In this document: positions 21,906 through 32,900 of the stretch, in pieces
Layout of the letters: each line of letters starts with the position of its first letter
Position numbering within the stretch: position 1 is the first letter of the stretch
Assembly (NCBI GenBank): GCA_009760855.2
Contig: WPIO01000131.1
Coordinates: 962,501 to 1,026,500 of the forward strand
Origin: Cristatella mucedo
Taxonomy: Eukaryota > Bryozoa > Phylactolaemata > Cristatellidae
Direction: 5' to 3'
DNA: 64,000 bases
Translations under genes and position numbers: made by a program
Notes under the pieces: generated by a model
Databases searched by the model: none
The model's input: the letters and a program-made list of their open reading frames with translations, nothing else
Told to the model about the DNA's origin: nothing

Positions 21906-22649
21906 TATGTGACCCTTTGGCATTTATTCTTATAGTTCCTCATGTCGCAACCCTTTAATGCAGTTCCTCATGCTGCAGAGACTCCAAACCATACAATTGT
22001 GGGAAGATGTGGAAAACGTGTTTTCCGACGTTCTCATTTGACCCAGTGAAAGGATTGCGACCCAAATATTTACGACTACTTCCCTATGCAATGCTGCTTA
22101 AGCCCTATCAGATCATTAGTGACTTAAATTTTGAAGAGCCTCATTTATTGCTTGTATAAATTGCAAACAAAGCTCAAAGATCTTCAGCTGACAGAACAAA
22201 AGTTTCCAAGAGTTAATTGCTATAAGTTATTTATCTGTCGCATTGTACGAACTGCACAGATTAGATATACCGTGTAATCTCAGAATCAAATTACTGCCGA
22301 ATGAACCTTTACGGTGGCTTTTAAATTTTAAGCTGAGAGAGTGCAGTTCATTTGACTGTATTTGATCTGAATAAATTGAGGTCATAAATGTTCAGGTCCC
22401 GCAATGCAGGTTTAATCAAAGAACCTGATTAACTCTGTAGACCACCCAGCGAACCACATAGCATTACAATGTGAAGTGAGAAAGTTGTGCCTACTTTTTA
22501 AATGCATTTGTTAGTGCTTGTGCTAATACGACCTCTTATCAGATTTAATCCGTCTTCGTTTTTCTAATTAAACTATTTGCTTGTTTAAACTCAATTTATT
22601 GATTCACGAATCAGACTTAACAACTAGCACCATCTTTTCGGTAGCGTTT

Positions 22650-23848
22650 CGTACGAATATATTTGGAAAAACCGACTTAGATTTAATATGAATTAGATGT
22701 AATGAGAAGTGAAAGCCTAGATTGTGCTTGGTAGTCGCATCAGCAAGAGGAGAGTATAAACCGTGAAAAGAACCGGACCTAGCACGGAGCCCTGAGGTAC
22801 CCAATGTTTTAGAGGCTCCTCAGAGGATCTTTGTCAATTCACGTCAATACTCTGGAGTCTCGCACTGAAATAGGACCTGAACCATTGCAGAGCAATGCCG
22901 GTGATACCCAGGTGAGATGAGAGGTGCTATAGAAGAACTTTGTGATCGATAGTGTCAAAAGCTGCCGAAAGATCGAGCAAAACAAGCAGAGATACTGTAC
23001 CCACGTCTGGATTCCTAAGTAGGTCGGACACTCTAAACAATCTTGCTCTGTGGAGCGATTAGCTCTAAAGCCAGACTGGAACTTACTTGCAGGTTAGAAG
23101 TTTCAATATATGAGTTCAGCTGGTCCTCCACGACCCGTTCCGATGTCTTTGCTAGGAATGGTAGAAGGGAGAGTTGCTCAAGTTCTCTTGGTCTAGTGTT
23201 GCTTTCTTGAGAAGTGGCCGGACAACAGCTTTTTTGAACGGTGCTGTCACATGACCCAAGGCTAACGACATATTAATGTTGTTAGTTATGCTTGGTAGGA
23301 GCAGATCAAAACAACGTAGAGCAGGACAGTGGGAATAGGGGTCCAAAGGAATTGTAGTCTTCTTTGATTGGGATATGAACTTCCGGCCATCACTAGTGAC
23401 TAGCTTAAATGTGGACATTGAGGTACAGCCAGGAATCGGGAGACAGCATTCTAGGGGTAATGTTGTCATCGCAGGGATGGACTCTCTCATCTTGTCTATC
23501 TTCAGGACAGCAATCGAGATAAGCGAATGGCTAGATCGTCACAAGTATCATCAGGTAAGGCCCTAATTTGGGAGCGGTTGAGGAGATGGTTGATCGTTGA
23601 CATCAGCATTTATGGATTGTGCATCTTTGATTGAACGATGTTTTTTTAGAAGCTAGACCTGGCCTTTGCTAAGGTCGATTGGTAGGACTTACAGTAGTCC
23701 GCGTATGCCTGTCGATGGACAGTCAGTCCTGATCTTTTGCATGCTTTTTCAAGCTTGAGCTTAGTAGACCTAGCCAGTTTTATGTCTGTGGTAAACCATA
23801 GGCTGTCTGCTTGAGGGTGCACAGTGCTCTTAGAGAGGTGCAATTTAG
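22650..23848 (-). mobile_element. LINE family 1 internal fragment (linker and reverse transcriptase)
   Basis: On the minus strand, from 5' to 3': a helical Lys-rich segment around 23,660-23,850 (WFTTDIKLARSTKLKLEKAC), a conserved AVVRPLLKKATLDQENLSN block at about 23,190-23,240 that marks the start of the reverse transcriptase, a DLSAAFDT-equivalent around 22,960-22,985 and the VLGPVLFTVYTLPLAD-like block around 22,740-22,800. Several frameshifts are present. It truncates lectin block D on its left side and abuts a SINE family 2 head on its right. Confidence 0.8.
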
Positions 23849-23849
23849 T

Positions 23850-23941
23850 CAGGATCGCCAACCACAGGAATCGAACTCACGAACACGGTCCCGAGGTCGT
23901 GAAAAGCAACAGCCTCACCTAGTGTGCCATCACGGCTCACC
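23850..23941 (-). mobile_element. SINE family 2 head fragment
   Basis: On the minus strand GGTGAGCCGTGATGGCACAC starts the head, with GAGTTCGATTCC as the B box (about 23,870-23,881) and GTGGTTGGCGATCC at the end. The SINE body is missing; the fragment directly abuts LINE sequence at 23,848. Confidence 0.65.
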
Positions 23942-24530
23942 AGCTACTTGGTCGCTGGGCTCGGCGCACGTTCGTTGCTCCATGAATGCACACCCTCAAG
24001 CAGGGTACTGGCTCATTTAGGAAACCGTCCGGCCGGAGTATGATGCAGCCGTCAGCTCGGATGACAAGCAGAAGAAACCCTGTAGCACAGAAGACGAGGT
24101 GGCACAATTGTTTCAGAGCAAAGCAGCTCGGCTGCTTTGCTTCGCTCATCACGGTGCTGATCATGGTGAGCGTTTCTCACTGGCTCCCTTTCGAGCATGC
24201 ATGCTGGTATGCTACTTGCAGCCCTGCGAAGCCGTGCTGCTCGCACGGTTGGCCTGGGCGACTAGGCAATGCACTCAATGAATGAGCTAGAGCCAACGGT
24301 TTCTTACACATTCGTACTTTTCCTAGATTTCCCACGTGGTGGTGGCGGTATTCGGCATGATAATCTACAGAATGGCAATCATCGTGAAGCTGACCTTGCT
24401 GGACACTGACAGCATTAAGTTCATTTATTCTCTTGCTTCAGTCTACCAATCAAAACTGCTCCCAATTAAGGCAGGCATCTCATCACTTGCTCGTCAGATA
24501 AAAGTCGTTTAACTGTGTCTTGAACCAATA
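23942..24530. other. GC-richer stretch, no recognised gene
   Basis: Between 23,942 and 24,290 the composition is GC-rich and open frames overlap on both strands (23,986-24,285 plus; 24,052-24,246 minus). They overlap each other almost entirely and resemble nothing known to me. The rest is AT-rich and unrecognised. Confidence 0.4.
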
Positions 24531-24534
24531 TCAC

Positions 24535-25262
24535 ATCCTTTGGAGACAGCTTCTTTAGTTTTTGTGCTCCCAAAGTGGGGCCATCCCGACAGCCGTCACG
24601 GCAGCCTCTTAATTGATGACATTTCAACTTAAGCTAAAACGCTCATGTTCTTCACATTTTTTGCTGGGTCCACATGAATTTGTCTCCATTTTGTTATGTG
24701 TGCTGACACAGAGTGAGCGTTGCAGTTGCCACATCATACCACTTTTCGCTGACACGCTCTGGCTTCCAGTCAAGCAACGAATCGATTTCAAGGTTTAGTC
24801 ACTCACCTTTAGGTCCCTTCATTCTTTGGCTCCAGCCTGCCTATCATATTTATTCCCCCACCAGGCTAAGCATCGCAGTACCTGCTTTTCGGAATCCAGC
24901 TATTTATCTGAACCTCATACAAACCTCAAATCCTCTGGAGACCGTGCATTTAGTTAGTGCGTTTGCAAAGCTTGGTTCCCACTCCCGACATGCGTCAAGA
25001 CATCCCTGACTTGACCACATGCGTTTAGTGGGTCACCGTGAATCGACCTTTATGTGCTCATGGGTGCTGACACTGTGCATGCAGTCACTAAGCACACTTG
25101 CATGCTGAACCTATGCATGTCACCCCTAACAATGTTATTCTTGTTGTTTATTGAGCATGCTACCACTGACCATTCGATTATGTTTACTTTACTGCTATTG
25201 TAAAGTCCTAGAGAGAGAGAGATTAAGTTCTCTGACGTCGCTTTATCAAGTATATTTTAATT
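24535..25262 (+). mobile_element. Two overlapping LINE family 1 3' fragments
   Basis: The first piece (24,535-24,710) has the decayed SFGDRAFSSYAPK-equivalent (near 24,540-24,575) and a short 3' segment. At about 24,712 the element restarts upstream, with the VCRERCSCHITPL-like and LPVKQRIDFKV blocks (24,715-24,795), a second SFGDRAF-equivalent (24,925-24,960), the GTGCATGTCACCCC landmark (25,114) and a TATTTTAATT tail near 25,250. Either two insertions are nested or an internal duplication occurred. Confidence 0.75.
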
Positions 25263-25321
25263 ATTTTTTATATCATTATAGCGCATGTTGTCACTAACCA
25301 TATCGACCCAGTTCTCGTAGA

Positions 25322-25630
25322 GTGGATATAAGGTGCCTAGAAAGAGATACAATTCACATCGGGCTCTATTCAACTGACTTATTATCTTATTGCCTTATTA
25401 TACTCCATTATTTTGCAATATATTACCACTCTTGGCTTAAGCTTGACGTGTTAAACATGGGACGAACGCTTGATCTTTATAAAGTTGATCATTCAAAAGA
25501 CAAACATGTTAAAATTGGAATCCCAAGATTTAACGACCTTCTTATAAGTAAAACATCAAGAACAATGATTATGCTAACCATATCTAGACCGTTTATAAAA
25601 CAAAAGCAAAATACATGTACAACTAATTAA
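25322..25630 (+). other. AT-rich open frame of 102 codons, unrecognised
   Basis: The frame starts MDIRCLERDTIHIGLYSTDL and runs to KQKQNTCTTN. Its composition is AT-driven, with a hydrophobic segment around residues 20-35 and a basic C-terminal half. I recognise no domain, and no splice sites bound it convincingly. Coding status is doubtful. Confidence 0.2.
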
Positions 25631-25639
25631 TTTACAGAT

Positions 25640-26815
25640 CTCTTCATCATATGCAAATAGTCTCCTGACAAGCTAAGCCTTGTCACGTTAAAATGCATGC
25701 TTACAGCTAGTCGCTTTACATGTCTTTGACTTTTAATCGCCTTCCTTTACTGCCTATGTCCGTGCCTTGTAAGTTCCACAGCCTGGCTAATACTATACCG
25801 ATCAAAGTGAACTTTGGAGAATGAGTTGGACTCTGCTTGCCCATTCATTGTCTAGTTCATGTTTTGCCACCCAACTTATTATGCATGTAATAAGGATGAA
25901 TACAGCAAATATCACTTCAAGATACACAAGGGCGTGTTAAGCAATACTTAACTGACCCTCACTCAAGAGATTTTCTCCGAAGCTCTTTTTGCTTGTATTG
26001 CATCCTTAGTTAGGAAAATGTCACTACTCTAAACGTTATGCAGTCACCTGCAGTGGCTAATCCTAAACTTGGCTGCCAGCATTTAGCTGCAGTTAAAGTG
26101 CAAAAATCCGAAGTCCTCCAGCGATGCTGCAGCCTCCCCTTCCCCAGTAGAGTGATATGCTGGTGAAAATAGACGTATTTCCCTTATGCCGTTTGTGCAT
26201 TGCATCTTGATTGGGCAGTTGCTAAGGTGATTTATTATCTTGTGGTATCAGGAGACGCTGTCTACTCTTCCGAACAAAAGACCTGCTAAACCCTAGCTTT
26301 CAGTTGTTGCAGGATGGTGCTGCGACTGCCGCTTGGTCTCAGTTGTGCAATACAATCTCGGCCTCGTGTTCCTTCTTGTTCTTGCAGTCGCCGTATGGGT
26401 ATGCTAGTCTGCTTCTGCCCTTCGCGTAGGAGTTACTTCGGCATAGTGTTGAAACTGTTGTCTAGCTTCCAAAATAGGCTTCTTGGCAGTAGCCCATTTG
26501 GTTTCCATCCTCTCAGCTCCCCTCCCATTTCTTACTAACCTACCCCTCCCTTGCCAGAGAAGGCAAGCTGTAGTGTTGCTGCATCCGCATATGCTAGCCG
26601 GCTAAGATATCTTAGAAGTCCCGACCGTGGTCACGCGGCTGGGCGAACGGTTACTTGACTGTCCACAACAGAAGCTTAGCTTGTACCCGCGAGCCGCACC
26701 GTTGCCAACCGTTGTACCGGCTGCAGAATTTCGTAGGGCTTTCGATGCACTGCTCGTCGGCACAATGCGTGAGTACCCACGACCATCGGCGAAAAGTTGC
26801 TATGTGGCTCTTCCT
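25640..26815. other. Non-coding or unrecognised DNA upstream of the anoctamin exons
   Basis: I looked for the preceding anoctamin exon (the segment with the extracellular Cys-rich loop and the following membrane span) and did not find it. The stretch 26,722-26,766 is bounded by CTGCAG and GTGAGT like an exon, but none of its frames resembles an anoctamin. Confidence 0.4.
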
Positions 26816-26820
26816 TGTAG

Positions 26821-26960
26821 GTTCCTTATCGTTCGCTACAAGAGACTCAGAGATAGACAAAAGCAAGAGGCCGAAACAGACAAGTATACTCGCTGGGAAC
26901 ATGACTTTGATCTCATACCCATGTCAGACAATGGACTGCAGGACGAGTACCTGGAGATGG
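26821..26960 (+). CDS. Anoctamin exon A (cytosolic loop and Ca2+-binding helix start)
   Basis: The acceptor TTCCTTGTAG ends at 26,820. The exon reads a basic stretch ([17 protein letters not shown]), then [13 protein letters not shown] and DEYLEM, and ends ATGG followed by GCGAGT. The next exon begins TC, so the split codon gives Val as in the family (EYLEM-V/I-QFGF). This fixes a GC-type donor at 26,961. The acceptor position is less certain than the donor. Confidence 0.8.
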
Positions 26961-29900
26961 GCGAGTGGCTCCATTTGAGTGTGCGTTCGCCTGTGTGTGC
27001 CTTTATTTGTGCTAGCGTTCGTGTGGGTGTGTGCATGTGAAAAACTGCTTGCCAGCACACAAAAATATACGTGCACATGTATGTGCATGCATATTTTTGT
27101 GTGCTGGCCAGCAATTTTTCCAGGATGCAGCTAAATCCTTTAACCTTGAGGTGACTTGATTGGATGTCATTGCTAGTGTGTCCTACAGCCTTCATTGCCC
27201 TATCCTGGTTGTCTACAAAGTCTGTAGGTAATGCAGGTTCTGTCAGGCAGGTCTAGTTTAGTTAAATGCAAAGCTGGAGAGGTCATGTGCCCAAGGTATT
27301 ATAGACTCCATTTAGTAGTTTCCTCTTTTATTTTGGCTATAGTGAGATAACTGTTATCTTGCAAGGACTACAGCTTTCTTTAGGTGTGCCGTTTCCCCAC
27401 TTTAAGACCGTTGGCGACATAAACTTCCGCCCTGCTGGTCCTAGACTGTGGAACTCGCTGCTTCCACTCTTCTTATGCAATAACTCTCCTTATGCCGACT
27501 ATGGCACATCTTTTCCAACGGTCTCGAGCTGCTGCTTTCATGCTACTATCTCAGCTGTTCTCCTGACTCTGCTATGCTTCCCTCTTTCTCTTTGTTTCGA
27601 GAGATGAATTCTATTGGCCACCGAATGTGTACCGAAAGCTGCTTAGGCTGTGACTGGGCTATAAAAAATCTCCTGCCTAACACCCACATAGTCTTTACGG
27701 CTTTGTGGAGTTACAGACAGATAAATGTTACATTACATTACATTATCTTGCATTACTAAACCTTTGTGAAAAGTACCAATCTCCTACCGGAAGCCTCGTC
27801 TCTTTGCACTTAATGAGATCATTGAGTGCTTAACAAAAAGATGTTGCTGCTCGCTTGGCCAGGCTGCAGTCTCAGGGTAGAGCAATGCAGCTGAATGTCA
27901 GGATTTGCCGGCAACTTGCCATAATCAGTATCGTCAGATCACGCATATTTACCAGCTTATAGGGCTAATTTTTCAAAGTAAACTGGGCAATATCGTAGCC
28001 ATAGTATTCCGGAACGGGGTGTACATCAGTAAACCAGTACTCGAAGGGAGCTCTTAACAGGCTACCTCCTGCTATGCCTTCTTAGCTTATCCTGCACTAG
28101 CCTATATTTATCTCCCCTGTCAAGTGCTTGCTCTAGTTACAAAGCTGGAATTGGCAGACAATCGTTGTAGGTTCCATTATAGTGCAATTTGCGCATTCGG
28201 AAAGCTGGCAGCCGATTTCCGAATCTGCTTCCAGATCATGTTGACATAATGTCGTTCAGCCAAATCTGGGTTACTCTCTTTATAGAAACACTGTGAAGCT
28301 GCTAGCTGACGGTCTACCATCCCGTAAAAGTTACTTTAGACATTTCCAAAAGATGGACGTCAATCTTATGTTGAGTGCCACAGGCTGTGTGTGGTGACCT
28401 TCTGGCTAGCCTCGTCTTTAAACTATCTTTAAAAAATTCATATCGCATTTTTACGGCATAAAGCTTCCTGAGGCAGGCACCGGCCGGCATCCTTCTCAGA
28501 CCTGTCGACAAATAATTGCCTCTTTAGCCCAGTTTATAACAGTATTCTTGCTCACTTTAGAGAAAGGGGTAGGGCTACCGGTCTTTGATGGGAGGGGGAC
28601 CCAAAGATCGTATACGGTATGGCAGGCAGCTGAGCTGTTTCCGGTCGCCCTCCTTAGGTTAAAGCCTCCCTAGCCCTTTTCTTTTGGGCAGCTGGTGCAC
28701 ACGGTGCATGGCGGTCCACGCACACGTGCCAGTTGCATAAGTGAGTGTGATTGTGTGCGACCACTAATGATTGTGTTTGTACAAATGTGTGAATGTGGGT
28801 TGGTGCATGTGCTATCACATGTGATGGCAGGCATGCTGCAATATGAATCCGACCTGCATCCCGATCTCGGACCAGCCTGGACCGAATGAGTGACTGCAGA
28901 TGATCGGCCGCCTGAGGCAACGTCAGGGCTTAGCCCAGTCTTTGAATTTGTATGCAGCCCGACGCCAGGGCTCTAGAGTGCCTTCTGGCGCCAGATCCCT
29001 GGTCATCGATGAGCTGCTCAGCCTGGCGCCCGACTTTTCGTTGCAGTCATTCAGTTCGGCTTTGTGACTCTGTTCGTGGTTGCCTTTCCGCTGGCACCGC
29101 TCTTTGCCTTGCTGAACAACATAATCGAGATACGCGTGGATGCGCTCAAGCTTGTGACACATTCGCACAGGCCTCTGGCCCTGCGTGCACAGGACATCGG
29201 TGAGCTACTGCTGCGTCTGGTGCTGTGTGATCGCAGGAAGTTTTGTGTACTTCGATTTCGCAAACTCCCCCTTCACCACCCTCCGGGAGCTGACCGAACT
29301 CAATGGGTTGCTAGTGCCTGGGAATTCAATCGTGCTTTTCTGCCGGCACCTGGCATTTCTCCTGCTTAGGGTCAGACGTTGCGCCTACTCAAGTGTGAGC
29401 CGTTGTGTGTGTCTCAGCTGCAGCCTGCTGCCGGCTAGGCTAATGTTATGGCAGGCCAGCTGGAAATTAGCATTCAGATAGTCCAATGAACATGACTGCG
29501 AAGCTTGGGACTGCACATGTTGATAGCTCACTACACTGGTGGCCGAGCTAAATGTTTATTGTCACTGTCTCGGTATCAAATGAGTTAGTAGCAGCGTCTT
29601 TGCCGGAAGATCGATAGGGTCTGCTTTTGCATCCACCTGCTCAGCAAGGGTCGGGGTCACCGTGGAACCGGCAAACCCCCTGCCCTGACCCTGCCCCAGT
29701 GCTGATCTACTCAAAATCCTTCTGCTCGAGCTGCAAGGACATTACATTTCTAGATACCAATAATCAATGGCATATATGCATGCTTGAAAGATAATCGACA
29801 AGGTGCAGGTATGCCACCCTTTTATGGGATAGTGCCAATCATTGTGAAGGACTAAAACGCTCCATCGACTTCAATATAAGCTTATTGCCGAGGAGTATCA

Positions 29901-32900
29901 ATGGAAAACCTAACTTCCGTGTTGTTTGTCTAAGCGTATTAATGTCTTGAGCATCAGACCATTAGATTTTCTGATCCACGTTACAGCTTATGACGGTGTT
30001 TAATAAAAACAACTACCTATGAGAGGCTTCATTTAGCAACCCTGAGTGATATGAAAATCAGGCAACCTCCTTTGCTTCTTAAAATAGCCGGTTGGCTTGC
30101 GGTTCACTTCTTTCATCATTGTTCGGCAAACCCTTCATCACAGATAGAATGCATCAGCATAACTTATACTCCTCCCAGTGCTCTTAGTTTTTTGCTTGGC
30201 TGACCAAAATCCCTGACCGAAATTAGTGGCAACAAGTCTATTGGTTTTCACGATTTCCCAGATCTGAGCTTGTATTACTGGAGCACCGAGGTTGATCTTA
30301 TTTTCCTCGGGCAGAGCTTGGCCTATTGAAGCTGTCAAGTTCCTGGCCTCTGTCCCCAGTGTTAATCTATGACCTCTGTTCCCAGTATTGATCTATGACC
30401 TCTGGTTCTGCTATATAAAACGTCCATTACTAGTGCTCTACTACCACCATGACTTCGAGGGCTTCAAGAGTGTATGCATATTCGCCTAACGAAAGTTGAT
30501 TTAGCCTATTAATTACTAGCAATTTAATGAAAATTGGTGACGTCATAACGGCATTGGCAATTTAGTCCCGGCAGCCACTATTAACCCCTTCGACCAAGAC
30601 CGGTAGGTAGGTAAGGACAAGCTCCCCTTAAATCTGAACCTAAGTCAGTCGATCGACCTGAATCTGGGACGTGCTGTGACATCTGACACACTTCGACTGC
30701 TCAGGCGCACTGGGATAGGCGATGATGCAGCATCTATTCCTCGGCTTCCGACCCTGAGCCTCTGAGGGTCACCAGGGTAGGCAGCCGGGGGGAGGGACTC
30801 TCACTGGCTGCTTTGCTTGCTGGCAACGCCGTCATCGTGACCACAATTAGCTGCAGTAGATCGCGCTCTGCAGAAGTGCGTCTGCCTTCGTGGTGTGCAT
30901 TAAGCCGAAGGGGCTTTCTTTTGTTTGCAGGAGTCTTGCAGTGAATTCTGAACGCCCTCGCATAGACTGCGGTCTTAAGCGACTTAAGTTGCAGCTCCAG
31001 CTCTAAGCCATGAATGCTCTAAGTGCGGCAATCTATTTTGCCACGGCTCGTGTTAATGCTTCAAGATATCCACCCTCGTGGATGCTGAGCGCATGCTGAT
31101 GCGGCCAGCCAAGCTACTCGATTTCCTTGAGGTAGATGCTGTCTCAATATCGGCATTGCCGGGGTAGAAAGAATAAAAAATAAATATAATTCATTTGTAT
31201 TGAGCCCTAAGTGAACTTAATCTCTATCCAGGCGGTTTGCTATACAGCAAAGAGTGAGCCCAAGACGTCTTTTGAGAAAGCATATTAATCCCTGGGCCAA
31301 ACCAGGGAAGCATAGTTTTTAAAGTAGTGCTGTATCAACGTCGTGCGAGCAGGCGTGTAGGTGTGCCCACAAATACGAATTTGTCCGTAATTGTGCTCGA
31401 AGATAAGTGGCTGAAGCTAATCGACGAAGATCAAGCCTTCGCTGCATCACCTTTTCTATTAATCGAAGAATCAGAATGTTTCCTAATAGCGAGTTTCATT
31501 GTAGAATAGCTTTATAAATTGACTTATGTAGAACAAAAATTAAGCTGAAATGCCTAAGGAAAATCACTATACAAATTAGACTGTAGAATGGGGAAGATGT
31601 AACCATCATTACCATAAAATTAATGATGCTGTATTGGATTATTTTCGGCAAATCTGAATGCGGAGTTCACCATTGACCAAATTGCTTGCTATTACATGCC
31701 ATGTTCTGTGATGAGGTAGCATTCAACCGGACTCGAAACACTCCATGGCTTTCGTTTCCAGCTGCCTGTGTTCTCAAGCGCTGGTACCTCTCTCAAATAG
31801 CCTATGCATCGCTAACTGGACAAGCTTTTTTGCACTCTTCAGGGTTTTATCATCGCATTGACGTCCGACTTCGTGAACAAGGTGTTGTATCAAGTGACAA
31901 TCAGTGACTCGGCCGTGTTTAATCCACAAGGTTTAGCCGGCTACGTCAACTGGTTGCTCTCGGCCTTCAACGTGTCCGATTTCTCAAACGAAACATTGCC
32001 TAATTCATCGAACCTGAACAGAACCAAAGCTTTCAATAAGAGGTGCAGTTGCACGGGCTGGTAAGATCTCCCTGCATCCCTGGCATGACATTGTAGTGCT
32101 TGTCTGAGTACGACCGGACTGATCAGTAAGCATTTGACCCCGATAAAAGAGTTGTAACAAGTAAACAAAGTTAAAGCAGCTGTTTGGCTCGAACCTCGAA
32201 AGTATGACCTCTGTAAATCAGGAGTGCTACCTGGTTCTAGCTCAAGTGATCGAGTCACGATAGATGATATGTATTTTTGGGATTTAATTGCTGTGCCATT
32301 AATTGATGTACAAATCTCAATGAGTTGGCATTATAGTCGGGAATTTGTAGGGTACATTTGAATAGCTGAGAGTCTTTCATCTGTGTCAACTCTTATAAAT
32401 AAGCAGCTGACTATTCTTGCTTGCTACTGGAACTGCAACGGAACAAGCATTTCCTGTATTCATGGGAATTTCTTGTATTCAATAAAGTAAATGTCGGCCC
32501 AAATAATAGCCTCATACAGAAGAGCCTTAGCAGCTACGCGCCCTCGAGGCTTGCAGAGGATCCGAACGGATTATCTGCTGCAGCCTCAAACCAAAACCAC
32601 TACGTTGAAGAAGGGAGAGCACCACACTCACAGGATAAAATACTTATGAAGATAACACGAAGATCTAGCAATCTTTGAGTTGACTAAATATACGATTCGA
32701 AGTTTTTGACGTAGCTCATTCCGATGGCTTTGACCGTTGAAAATACGAGATATTTGTAGTTGTAATCCCCTTATAGGGTGCTAGCTTTATGAGAATCCTA
32801 CCGTTGTATTTGTTGCAAGTGACTGCTCGTGGTTTTTCACTTTTGTTCTGGGTTCAGCTGAATTTCTTTTAGGTACAACACTGGTGTAGTGATGACAGTG

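Larger units (their letters stand above)
19380..22650 (+). repeat. Lectin duplication block D (decayed 5' half)
   Basis: The block aligns to block A from about 10,690 to 13,890. CTTCCGTCGTCAGATGAATA (19,571) corresponds to 10,756; the promoter and leader (20,446-20,515) to 12,316-12,375; the signal exon (20,640-20,693) to 12,502-12,561; the linker exon (about 20,790-20,850) to 12,666; GGGTTGCCCCTGAAGAGATA (21,445) to 13,207; and CCTCTTATCAGATTTAATCC (22,531) to 13,772. It is cut off at 22,650 by a LINE, so no CTLD exons survive. Confidence 0.65.

Noticed and set aside
28650-29490. Several open frames of 60-100 codons on both strands around anoctamin exon B
   Set aside because: GC-rich shadows of the true exon (29,047-29,199) and intron; no domains and mutual overlap.
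30800-30860. Frame with [13 protein letters not shown] as the missing anoctamin exon
   Set aside because: No acceptor in the right phase, no Trp-Tyr start and only a loose resemblance.
31780-31842. A Trp-Tyr-containing frame ending Gln-Ala-Phe just upstream of anoctamin exon C, as the missing exon
   Set aside because: It has no donor and is out of frame with exon C. The stretch contains a branch-point-like CTAAC and a T-rich tract, so it is the 3' end of the intron.
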